Shown: positions 1 to 5,538, counted from the stretch's first letter. The stretch is 5,908 bases of DNA from Polaromonas sp. (GCA_013205645.1 JABMMH010000372.1:1-5908), one strand, 5' to 3'. A program made the numbers and translations. Notes: generated by a model from the sequence alone, not told the origin.

Positions 1-1
1 A

Positions 2-691
2 TTGTGCGTGGCCCCTGTCGGGCAGTGCCTGCCAGTGCCAGCAGGCCTCAGTGATGTCGAGGCAGCATCGCTGCCCGAGACTTTTTTCACGGTCTGGAGC
101 AATGTGTTTGACCGGGCCCGCTTGCAGGCTGGTGAGACTTTGTTGATTCAGGGCGGTACCAGCGGTATCGGCGTGACGGCAATTCAAATGGCCAAGGCGC
201 TGGGCGCGACGGTCATTGCAACGGCTGGCAGCGACGAGAAGTGCGCCGCCTGCATCGCTTTGGGTGCTGACCATGCAATCAATTACAAGACGGCTGATTT
301 TTCGGTAGAGGCCCGCAAGCTCACCGACGGCAAGGGCGTCAATGTCATTCTCGACATGGTCGCCGGCAGTTATGTGGCGCGTGAAGTCGAATGCTTGGCT
401 GAAGACGGCCGGCTGGTGATCATTGCAGTGCAGGGCGGCGTCAAGGCCGAGTTCAATGCCGGCATGGTCTTGCGCAAGCGCTTGGCCATCACCGGATCGA
501 CCTTGCGTCCTAGGCCGCTGGCTTTCAAAACAGCGATTGCTGAGGCTCTGCGCGCCAAGGTCTGGCCACTGATTGAGAGCGCGAAGATCAAGCCGGTGAT
601 TTTCAAAGTTTTTGCCGCTGAAGATGCTGCCAAAGCACACACGCTGATGGAATCCAATCAGCATGTGGGCAAAATTGTTTTAACCTGGTAA
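2..691 (+). CDS. NAD(P)H:quinone oxidoreductase-type zinc-binding-family dehydrogenase (MDR superfamily, PIG3/Qor-like), 5' end missing
   Basis: This is the C-terminal 229 codons of a medium-chain dehydrogenase/reductase, whose family members are usually about 325 residues, so roughly 95 residues lie outside the window. The first codon (TTG at 2) is internal, because the reading frame is already inside the catalytic domain with no family-like N-terminus. Seen directly: the QGGTSGIG glycine motif of the Rossmann NAD(P)H-binding fold (about residues 50-57 of the visible part), followed by the GATVIATAGSDEK strand that ends the nucleotide-binding beta-alpha-beta unit, and a family-typical end, VGKIVLTW. 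The family reduces quinones or quinone-like enones with NADPH; the substrate cannot be read from sequence. The PIG3 subgroup is my best guess. The gene ends 15 bases before the tpiA ATG, which suggests co-transcription. The link to the nuo genes is positional only: this soluble enzyme is not part of complex I. Confidence 0.9.
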   Translation: MCVAPVGQCLPVPAGLSDVEAASLPETFFTVWSNVFDRARLQAGETLLIQGGTSGIGVTAIQMAKALGATVIATAGSDEKCAACIALGADHAINYKTADFSVEARKLTDGKGVNVILDMVAGSYVAREVECLAEDGRLVIIAVQGGVKAEFNAGMVLRKRLAITGSTLRPRPLAFKTAIAEALRAKVWPLIESAKIKPVIFKVFAAEDAAKAHTLMESNQHVGKIVLTW

Positions 692-706
692 CCAGCGAGT
701 TTGGCG

Positions 707-1474
707 ATGACAAAACTGATTGCAGGTAACTGGAAAATGAATGGCAGTTTGGCTGCCAATGAGGCGCTTTTGAGCGCCTTGGCTGGCGGCTTGCCGACAG
801 CCTTGTCTTCCGCGCCGTGTGACGTGGCGGTCTGCATTCCGGCGCCTTATTTCGCGCAGTTCCAAGCCTTGGCCGCAACGATGCCGGCCTTGGCTGCAGT
901 GGCCTTGGGTGCGCAAGATGTCTCTGGCCAGTCTGCGGGTGCTTTCACCGGTGAAGTCAGTGCGGCCATGCTGAAAGACTTTGCGTGTCGTTATGCCATC
1001 GTCGGACATTCCGAGCGACGTCAGTACCACGGCGAGACCGATGCCTTGGTGGCGGCCAAAGCGCAGCAAGCATTGGCTGTTGGTATCACGCCGATTGTCT
1101 GTGTGGGTGAAACCTTGGCTGAACGTGAAGCCGGTACAACCACCGAAGTGGTGAAGCGCCAATTGGCGGCTGTGATTCACGCCAATGGTCATTGCATCAG
1201 TGAAATTGTGCTGGCTTATGAGCCGGTGTGGGCGATTGGCACGGGCAAGACCGCCAGCCCGGAAGAAGCCCAAGCCGTGCATGCAGTGCTGCGGGCGCAA
1301 CTCGCAGCAGCCACCGAGCATGCCAGCCGCGTGAAGATTATTTATGGCGGCAGCATGAACGCGGCGAATGCCGCCATCTTGCTGGCGCAGCCTGATATCG
1401 ATGGCGGCCTGATCGGTGGCGCATCGCTCAAGGTGGCTGACTTTTTGAGTATTGTTTCTGCCGCCGCTGCTTGA
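707..1474 (+). CDS. tpiA: triosephosphate isomerase
   Basis: This is a complete 255-residue TIM-barrel enzyme that interconverts dihydroxyacetone phosphate and glyceraldehyde 3-phosphate in cytosolic glycolysis and gluconeogenesis. Seen directly: the N-terminal GNWKMNG motif with catalytic Lys10, the GHSERR motif with electrophilic His101, the YEPVWAIGTGKTA motif with catalytic base Glu172 and the mobile loop 6, the phosphate-binding YGGSMNAAN stretch (213-221), and GGLIGGASLK (233-242). Length is normal for bacterial TpiA. I chose the ATG at 707 over the in-frame TTG at 701: it places the LIAGNWKMN strand at the usual distance from the start, and a weak GAG Shine-Dalgarno core (697-699) sits 7 bases upstream. 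It follows the dehydrogenase closely and precedes secG by 51 bases. The tpiA-secG pair is also known in Pseudomonas. Confidence 0.98.
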   Translation: MTKLIAGNWKMNGSLAANEALLSALAGGLPTALSSAPCDVAVCIPAPYFAQFQALAATMPALAAVALGAQDVSGQSAGAFTGEVSAAMLKDFACRYAIVGHSERRQYHGETDALVAAKAQQALAVGITPIVCVGETLAEREAGTTTEVVKRQLAAVIHANGHCISEIVLAYEPVWAIGTGKTASPEEAQAVHAVLRAQLAAATEHASRVKIIYGGSMNAANAAILLAQPDIDGGLIGGASLKVADFLSIVSAAAA

Positions 1475-1525
1475 ACGTTTGGCGCGCTTAATTTTTAAGA
1501 TTTTTTAGGTATTGAGGAATTTTTT

Positions 1526-1930
1526 ATGAACGTTGCATTGACCATCGTCCTGGCTGTCCAGATGTTGACAGCTCTCATCATGATCGGCTTGATCCTGGTT
1601 CAGCATGGCAAGGGTGCTGACATGGGGGCGGCTTTCGGCAGTGGCGGTTCGGGCAGTTTGCTGGGCGCCAGTGGCAGTGCCAATTTCATGTCACGCGCCA
1701 CGGCTGTTTTGGCGACTATTTTCTTCGTCGCCACCTTGGCGCTTGCTTACTTTGGTGGTCCAAAAACCAGCCCCGGCTCCAGCGTGCTTGAGGGTACCGC
1801 TGTGACAGCACCCGTCGTACCAGGCGCGGGACAAATTCCTGGCTCTTCAGCACCAGCGGCTGCCGGCAGCGATGCCAGCGTGCCGCCGGCCACCGTGGTG
1901 CCGGGCGCAGGTCAAATTCCGACAAAATAA
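1526..1930 (+). CDS. secG: Sec translocon subunit SecG
   Basis: This 134-residue inner-membrane protein is the non-essential third subunit of the SecYEG protein-export channel and stimulates SecA-driven translocation. Seen directly: two hydrophobic segments (about residues 3-23 and 56-77) joined by the family-diagnostic cytoplasmic loop VQHGKGADMGAAFGSGGS (25-42), with the conserved SLLGASG and NFMSRATA stretches following. The start is clear: GAGGAA at 1514-1519, 6 bases before the ATG. The protein is longer than E. coli SecG (110 residues) because of an Ala/Pro/Gly/Ser-rich tail from about residue 78, which holds a nine-residue repeat, VVPGAGQIP, at 97-105 and 124-132. Such low-complexity tails are common in betaproteobacterial SecG and have no known function. 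The upstream 51 bases are AT-rich and could hold a promoter, but read-through from tpiA is equally possible. Confidence 0.96.
   Translation: MNVALTIVLAVQMLTALIMIGLILVQHGKGADMGAAFGSGGSGSLLGASGSANFMSRATAVLATIFFVATLALAYFGGPKTSPGSSVLEGTAVTAPVVPGAGQIPGSSAPAAAGSDASVPPATVVPGAGQIPTK
1816..1923 (+). repeat. imperfect direct repeat encoding VVPGAGQIP twice in the SecG tail
   Basis: Two copies of a 27-base unit encode the identical peptide VVPGAGQIP, at SecG residues 97-105 and 124-132. The DNA copies differ only at silent positions (for example gtcgtaccaggc against gtggtgccgggc), so this looks like an older duplication kept at the protein level. The spacer is about 18 residues of Ala/Ser/Pro. Confidence 0.8.
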
Positions 1931-1937
1931 GCCTCAA

Positions 1938-1955
1938 GGCTGGCAGTCGCCAGCT
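1938..1955 (+). other. short GC-rich stem-loop just after secG
   Basis: GCTGGC (1939-1944) and GCCAGC (1949-1954) form a perfect 6-bp stem with the 4-base loop AGTC; a G-T wobble at 1938/1955 can extend it. It starts 8 bases after the secG stop, where a terminator would be expected, but the following bases (gaaatggatg) contain no U-tract. I therefore call it a stem-loop, possibly a weak terminator or a 3'-end stabiliser, and not an intrinsic terminator. Confidence 0.5.
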
Positions 1956-1988
1956 GAAATGGATGTATTTTCAGAGTAAACTCTAAGA

Positions 1989-2034
1989 CTGTCTGGAAGG
2001 CCAAAATTTAGGTTTTCCTCATGCGTCCAGACAG
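1989..2034. repeat. 9-bp perfect inverted repeat upstream of the tRNA gene
   Basis: CTGTCTGGA (1989-1997) is matched exactly by TCCAGACAG (2026-2034), with 28 bases between them. The last bases of the left arm can instead join an alternative hairpin, GGAAGGCC (1995-2002) with GGTTTTCC (2011-2018), 8 pairs including two G-T wobbles. The two folds exclude each other. The right arm is followed by seven A, so this is not a + strand terminator. The element ends 9 bases before the mature 5' end of the tRNA, within its promoter or leader region. Confidence 0.55.
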
Positions 2035-2043
2035 AAAAAAACC

Positions 2044-2128
2044 GCGGTCGTGGTGAAATTGGTAGACACGCTATCTTGAGGGGGTAGTGGCGAAAGCTGT
2101 GCGAGTTCGAGTCTCGCCGACCGCACCA
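2044..2128 (+). tRNA. tRNA-Leu, anticodon GAG
   Basis: The full cloverleaf can be drawn. The acceptor stem GCGGTCG (2044-2050) pairs exactly with CGACCGC (2118-2124), followed by discriminator A and an encoded CCA (2126-2128). The D stem is GTG/CAC (2053-2055/2067-2069) with GG at 2061-2062. The anticodon stem CTATC/GGTAG (2071-2075/2083-2087) has one T-G pair, and the 7-base loop TTGAGGG gives anticodon GAG (2078-2080), reading CUC and, by wobble, CUU. A long class-II variable arm (2088-2100), as in leucine tRNAs, is followed by T arm GCGAG-TTCGAGT-CTCGC (2101-2117). In E. coli the tRNA-Leu(GAG) gene leuU also lies directly downstream of secG, which supports the assignment. Confidence 0.97.
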
Positions 2129-2138
2129 AATACAGGCA

Positions 2139-2196
2139 TTGACAGTGCCGTGCAAGCAATGGGTTGGCTCTGCCAGCCTATTGCGCCAACTGTCAG
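2139..2196 (+). other. long nested hairpin between tRNA-Leu and nuoA (nuoA leader)
   Basis: The inner stem pairs GCAATGGGTTGGC (2156-2168) with GCCAGCCTATTGC (2172-2184): 13 uninterrupted pairs, two of them G-T wobbles, closed by the 3-base loop TCT. An outer stem pairs TGACAGT (2140-2146) with ACTGTCA (2189-2195) perfectly, extendable by one T-G wobble at 2139/2196. The bases between the stems form an internal loop that can add G2152-C2186 and C2153-G2185. The structure begins 10 bases after the tRNA CCA end and finishes 22 bases before the nuoA ATG. No U-tract follows, so it is not an intrinsic terminator. If the tRNA and nuo genes share a transcript, tRNA 3' processing would leave this hairpin at or near the 5' end of the nuo mRNA. 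Any function is inference. Confidence 0.7.
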
Positions 2197-2218
2197 CAAC
2201 CTAAGCGCCTCAACCAAG

Positions 2219-2578
2219 ATGAACCTCGAACAATACCTCCCCGTCCTGTTGTTTATTTTGGTGGGGGTTGCAGTCGGTGTCGTGCCCCAGGTCCTGGGCC
2301 GCTTGTTGGGCCCGCACCGCCCGGACAGCGAAAAAAACTCCCCCTACGAATGTGGCTTTGAGGCCTTCGAAGATGCGCGTATGAAGTTCGACGTACGCTA
2401 CTACTTGGTCGCCATTCTCTTCATTATTTTTGACCTTGAAATTGCTTTCCTGTTTCCGTGGGCCGTGGCGCTGAAGGAGATAGGCATTGTCGGTTTTTGG
2501 GCGATGATGATTTTTCTCGGCATTTTGGTTGTCGGTTTTATTTACGAATGGAAAAAAGGCGCGCTCGATTGGGAGTGA
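2219..2578 (+). CDS. nuoA: NADH:quinone oxidoreductase subunit A (complex I membrane subunit)
   Basis: NuoA (119 residues, ND3 homologue) sits at the junction of the membrane and peripheral arms of complex I, next to the quinone channel. Seen directly: three hydrophobic segments (about 7-29, 61-84, 90-110), a hydrophilic loop between the first two with the conserved SPYECGFE motif and its Cys45 (the loop cysteine known from ND3), and the acidic membrane signature FDLEIAFLFPW (71-81) with Asp72 and Glu74. I chose the ATG at 2219 because MNLEQYLPVLLF matches the family N-terminus. The open frame extends upstream to 2087, inside the tRNA, and an in-frame ATG at 2159 would add 20 unconserved residues encoded within the hairpin. 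No clear Shine-Dalgarno sequence precedes 2219, which is unusual for an operon's first gene. It lies 50 bases ahead of nuoB. Confidence 0.95.
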   Translation: MNLEQYLPVLLFILVGVAVGVVPQVLGRLLGPHRPDSEKNSPYECGFEAFEDARMKFDVRYYLVAILFIIFDLEIAFLFPWAVALKEIGIVGFWAMMIFLGILVVGFIYEWKKGALDWE

Positions 2579-2628
2579 GCGTCTCCATTTAAATAGCCGC
2601 CGATGGCTTCAGCCACAAAGGTACTGGT

Positions 2629-3108
2629 ATGTCACTTGAAGGTGTTTTCAACGAAGGCTTCATGACCACGAGTTACGACTCGGTGGTGAATTGGGCTAAA
2701 ACCGGCTCGCTCTGGCCCATGACCTTTGGTCTGGCTTGCTGCGCGGTCGAGATGATGCATGCCGGCGCTGCGCGCTACGACATCGATCGTTTTGGCATGT
2801 TGTTTCGGCCCAGTCCGCGTCAGTCCGATCTGATGATCGTCGCTGGCACGCTGTGCAACAAGATGGGCCCAGCGCTGCGCAAGGTCTACGACCAGATGGC
2901 CGAGCCACGCTGGGTGCTGTCGATGGGTTCTTGTGCCAATGGTGGCGGTTACTACCACTACAGTTATTCAGTCGTGCGCGGCTGTGACCGTATCGTGCCA
3001 GTCGATGTGTATGTGCCTGGCTGCCCGCCAACCGCCGAAGCATTGATGTACGGCATCATCCAATTGCAGCAAAAAATCCGCCGCACCAACACCATTGCGA
3101 GGGCTTGA
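2629..3108 (+). CDS. nuoB: NADH:quinone oxidoreductase subunit B (cluster N2 subunit)
   Basis: NuoB (159 residues, PSST/NDUFS7 homologue) carries the terminal 4Fe-4S cluster N2, which passes electrons to ubiquinone at the interface with NuoD. Seen directly: the tandem cysteine pair in GLACCAVEMMH (Cys37, Cys38), Cys102 in MGSCANGGGYY and Cys132 in VPGCPPTAE, which together are the four N2 ligands of the family; the RFGMLFRPSPRQSD stretch follows the first pair. No ligand is missing. The start has a good site, AAAGG (2617-2621), 7 bases before the ATG. The stop overlaps the nuoC start codon by one base, so translation is probably coupled. The related [NiFe]-hydrogenase small subunit is excluded by the nuo context and the adjacent-cysteine motif. 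Confidence 0.98.
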   Translation: MSLEGVFNEGFMTTSYDSVVNWAKTGSLWPMTFGLACCAVEMMHAGAARYDIDRFGMLFRPSPRQSDLMIVAGTLCNKMGPALRKVYDQMAEPRWVLSMGSCANGGGYYHYSYSVVRGCDRIVPVDVYVPGCPPTAEALMYGIIQLQQKIRRTNTIARA

Positions 3109-3740
3109 TGGGACCATTGCATCCAGCCACTGCAGAGCAACTCAAAGACATCGTCACGAGTGCTTTGGACGGCAAACTCAAAAGCGCCAGCATTGCTTTT
3201 GGCGAGCTCACGCTTGTTGTCAAAGCAACCGACTACTTGGCCGCTGCGCAGATCTTGCGCGACGCCCCGGGTTGCCAGTTTGAGCAACTGGTGGACCTCT
3301 GCGGCATTGATTACTCTGACTACGGTGACGGCTCTTATGACGGCCTGCGTTACTGCGTGTCGTCACACTTGTTGTCGCTCAGTTTGAATCAGCGCGTGCG
3401 TCTGAAAGTCTTCTGTGAAGACGATGACTTTCCTGTCGTGGCGTCCGTCAACGACATCTGGAATTCAGTCAACTGGTTCGAACGCGAAGCTTTTGATTTG
3501 TTCGGCATCGTCTTTGAAGGTCACAACGACCTGCGCCGCATCCTGACGGACTATGGTTTTATCGGACATCCTTTTCGCAAGGATTTCCCGACCACGGGTC
3601 ATGTCGAAATGCGTTACGACCCCGAGCAAAAACGCGTCATTTATCAGCCGGTCACGATCGAGCTGCGCGAAGTCACGCCGCGCGTCATCCGCGAAGACAA
3701 CTACGCCGGACTGAGCAGTCTTACGGCGGTCAAGGGCTAA
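3108..3740 (+). CDS. nuoC: NADH:quinone oxidoreductase subunit C (30 kDa subunit)
   Basis: NuoC (210 residues, NDUFS3 homologue) is a cofactor-free structural subunit of the peripheral arm that packs against NuoD. Seen directly: the complex I 30-kDa signature, WFEREAFDLFGIVFEGH (123-139), then DLRRILTDYGFIGHPFRKDFP (141-161) and the conserved MRYDPE and VIYQPV strands. It is a separate gene here, unlike E. coli, where nuoC and nuoD are fused. The start is the ATG at 3108, whose A is the last base of the nuoB stop (TGATG). A GAGGG site at 3099-3103 lies inside the end of nuoB, 4 bases upstream. The in-frame TTG at 3105 is less likely. NuoC ends 16 bases before nuoD. Confidence 0.97.
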   Translation: MGPLHPATAEQLKDIVTSALDGKLKSASIAFGELTLVVKATDYLAAAQILRDAPGCQFEQLVDLCGIDYSDYGDGSYDGLRYCVSSHLLSLSLNQRVRLKVFCEDDDFPVVASVNDIWNSVNWFEREAFDLFGIVFEGHNDLRRILTDYGFIGHPFRKDFPTTGHVEMRYDPEQKRVIYQPVTIELREVTPRVIREDNYAGLSSLTAVKG

Positions 3741-3756
3741 GGGTCAAGGTTAAAAC

Positions 3757-5010
3757 ATGGCTGAAATTAAGAATTACACGCTGAACCTCGGACCACAACA
3801 TCCAGCGGCACACGGCGTCTTGCGTCTGGTGTTGGAGCTCGACGGCGAAGTCATCCAGCGCGCTGATCCGCACATTGGTTTGTTGCACCGCGCCACTGAA
3901 AAGCTGGCCGAGAGCAAGACCTACATCCAGTCCTTGCCTTACATGGACAGGCTCGACTACGTCTCCATGATGTCTAACGAGCAGGCCTACTGCTTGGCCA
4001 TCGAAAAGATGATGGGCGTGGACGTGCCGGTTCGTGCGCAATACATCCGCGTCATGTACGCCGAGATCACGCGCTTGCTGAACCACTTGATGTGGTTGGG
4101 CGCGCACGGTTTCGACTGCGGCGCGATGAACATGCTGATTTATTGCTTCCGTGAACGCGAAAGCCTGTTTGACATGTACGAGGCCGTTTCCGGTGCACGC
4201 ATGCATGCGGCGTATTTCCGGCCGGGCGGGGTCTACCGCGACCTGCCTGACAGCATGCCGCAGTACAAAATCAGCAAGGTCAAGAACGCCAAGGCGATTG
4301 AAAAGCTGAATGAAAATCGCCAGGGTTCCCTGCTCGACTTCATTGAAGACTTCACCAAAAAATTCCCGGGTTATGTAGACGAGTACGAAACACTGTTGAC
4401 CGACAACCGCATCTGGAAACAGCGCACAGTCGGTGTCGGTGTGGTCTCGCCAGAGCGTGCTTTGAGTCTCGGCTTCACCGGCCCCATGTTGCGCGGTTCG
4501 GGCTTCGCTTGGGACTTGCGCAAAACGCAGCCTTACGACGTCTACAGCCAGATGGACTTCGATGTGCCGGTCGGTAAAACCGGCGACTGCTACGACCGTT
4601 ATTTGGTCCGCGTGGAAGAAATGCGTCAGTCGAACCGCATCATCAAGCAGTGCATTGACTGGTTGCGTGTGAACCCCGGCCCGGTCATCACCAGCAACCA
4701 CAAAGTGGCGGCGCCCGACCGTGAATCCATGAAGACCAACATGGAAGAGTTGATCCACCACTTCAAGCTCTTCACCGAAGGCTTTCATGTGCCCGAAGGC
4801 GAAGCCTACGCAGCAGTTGAGCACCCGAAAGGCGAGTTCGGCATCTACATCGTCAGCGACGGTGCCAACAAGCCGTACCGCCTGAAAATTCGCCCGCCTG
4901 GCTTTGCGCATTTGGCGTCCATGGACGAGATGGCGCGCGGCCACATGATTGCCGACGCCGTCGCCATCATTGGCACGATGGACATCGTGTTCGGCGAGAT
5001 TGACCGATGA
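3757..5010 (+). CDS. nuoD: NADH:quinone oxidoreductase subunit D (49 kDa subunit)
   Basis: NuoD (417 residues, NDUFS2 homologue) forms the ubiquinone-binding pocket together with NuoB and descends from the hydrogenase large subunit. Seen directly: the N-terminal GPQHPAAHGVLRL loop (12-24) with its conserved histidines near the quinone site, the 49-kDa signature region GLLHRATEKLAE (41-52), the LPYMDRLDYVSMM stretch (60-72) containing the quinone-site tyrosine of the family, TRLLNHLMWLG (105-115), RPPGFAHLASMD (379-390) and the terminal DIVFGEIDR. The nickel-binding cysteine pairs of true hydrogenases are absent, as expected for complex I. Length is typical for betaproteobacteria. The start has AAGG (3746-3749) 7 bases upstream. 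It lies 30 bases before the preferred nuoE start. Confidence 0.98.
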   Translation: MAEIKNYTLNLGPQHPAAHGVLRLVLELDGEVIQRADPHIGLLHRATEKLAESKTYIQSLPYMDRLDYVSMMSNEQAYCLAIEKMMGVDVPVRAQYIRVMYAEITRLLNHLMWLGAHGFDCGAMNMLIYCFRERESLFDMYEAVSGARMHAAYFRPGGVYRDLPDSMPQYKISKVKNAKAIEKLNENRQGSLLDFIEDFTKKFPGYVDEYETLLTDNRIWKQRTVGVGVVSPERALSLGFTGPMLRGSGFAWDLRKTQPYDVYSQMDFDVPVGKTGDCYDRYLVRVEEMRQSNRIIKQCIDWLRVNPGPVITSNHKVAAPDRESMKTNMEELIHHFKLFTEGFHVPEGEAYAAVEHPKGEFGIYIVSDGANKPYRLKIRPPGFAHLASMDEMARGHMIADAVAIIGTMDIVFGEIDR

Positions 5011-5029
5011 CCCTTGAAAATTGCGCGAT

Positions 5030-5034
5030 GGAGA
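5030..5034 (+). promoter_or_regulatory. ribosome binding site that decides the nuoE start
   Basis: GGAGA is the best Shine-Dalgarno match between the nuoD stop and the conserved part of nuoE. It lies 6 bases ahead of the TTG at 5041 and downstream of the competing TTG at 5014, so it supports the shorter protein. Confidence 0.65.
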
Positions 5035-5040
5035 CACGAA

Positions 5041-5532
5041 TTGGCTGATCTTTCCCAAACAACCTGCGCACTCTTTGAGCGCGAAGTCGCCAAGTACCCG
5101 GCAGACCAGCGTCAGTCGGCTGTCATGGCCTGCCTGACCATCGTTCAGCAAGCGCAGGGCTTTGTCAGCACCGAGAGCGAAAAAGCCGTGGCAGAGTACC
5201 TCGGCATGGCGCCGATCGCCGTGCACGAAGTCACGACTTTCTACAACATGTACAACCAGCACCCGGTGGGCAAGTACAAGCTGAATGTCTGCACCAATTT
5301 GCCGTGCCAATTGCGCTCCGGCGACAAGGCGCTGGTGTACCTCGAGAAAAAGCTCGGCGTCACCATGGGCGGCACCACCGCCGACGGCCTCTTCACGTTG
5401 CAGCAGTCCGAGTGCTTAGGCGCTTGCGGCGACGCACCCGTGTTGCTGGTCAACGACGTGAACATGTGCAGCTTCATGAGCAACGACAAGCTCGATCAAT
5501 TGATCGCTGGCTTGACATCCGCAGAGGCATAA
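5041..5532 (+). CDS. nuoE: NADH:quinone oxidoreductase subunit E (24 kDa, 2Fe-2S subunit), probable TTG start
   Basis: NuoE (163 residues from this start, NDUFV2 homologue) binds the 2Fe-2S cluster N1a in a thioredoxin-like domain next to the FMN of NuoF. Seen directly: an N-terminal helical domain with REVAKYPADQRQSAV (14-28), VHEVTTFYNMYN (61-72), then all four cluster ligands: Cys84 and Cys89 (C-x4-C in NVCTNLPC) and Cys125 and Cys129 (C-x3-C in SECLGACGDAP). The frame has no ATG ahead of the conserved region. Of the TTG codons at 5014 and 5041, I prefer 5041: GGAGA at 5030-5034 lies 6 bases upstream, and the resulting N-terminus MADLSQTT is of normal family length. The 5014 start would add nine residues, overlaps no good ribosome site, and remains possible. 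Confidence 0.95.
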   Translation: MADLSQTTCALFEREVAKYPADQRQSAVMACLTIVQQAQGFVSTESEKAVAEYLGMAPIAVHEVTTFYNMYNQHPVGKYKLNVCTNLPCQLRSGDKALVYLEKKLGVTMGGTTADGLFTLQQSECLGACGDAPVLLVNDVNMCSFMSNDKLDQLIAGLTSAEA

Positions 5533-5538
5533 ACCACC

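Noticed and set aside
701..706. TTG at 701 as the tpiA start
   Set aside because: It adds only two residues ahead of MTKLIAGNWKMN and has poorer spacing to the weak GAG core than the ATG at 707.
1939..1965. Intrinsic terminator after secG
   Set aside because: The 6-bp stem is real, but it is followed by gaaatggatg with no U-tract, so I list it only as a stem-loop.
2026..2041. Terminator at the CTGTCTGGA inverted repeat next to the A-run at 2035-2041
   Set aside because: The A-run follows the stem on the + strand. On the minus strand the T-run would come before the stem, so neither orientation fits an intrinsic terminator.
2139..2184. TTGACA at 2139-2144 as a perfect -35 box for nuo
   Set aside because: At 16-18 bases downstream there is only ggttgg-like sequence, and the next -10-like element (TATTGC, 2179) is 34 bases away. 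TTGACAGT is better explained as an arm of the hairpin.
2087..2218. Upstream extension of the nuoA frame by 44 codons
   Set aside because: It begins inside the tRNA gene and encodes residues with no counterpart in NuoA. The family N-terminus begins at the ATG at 2219.
2603..2665. Small ORF of 20 codons (ATG at 2603) overlapping the nuoB start
   Set aside because: It is out of frame with nuoB, has no ribosome site and no recognisable features; it is probably chance.
3730..5310. 526-codon open frame on the minus strand, opposite nuoD
   Set aside because: It is the antisense shadow of nuoD, kept open by the codon bias of a GC-rich gene. It has no recognisable domain and is His/Val/Asp/Arg-rich in the way antisense frames of such genes are. 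All conserved motifs are on the + strand.
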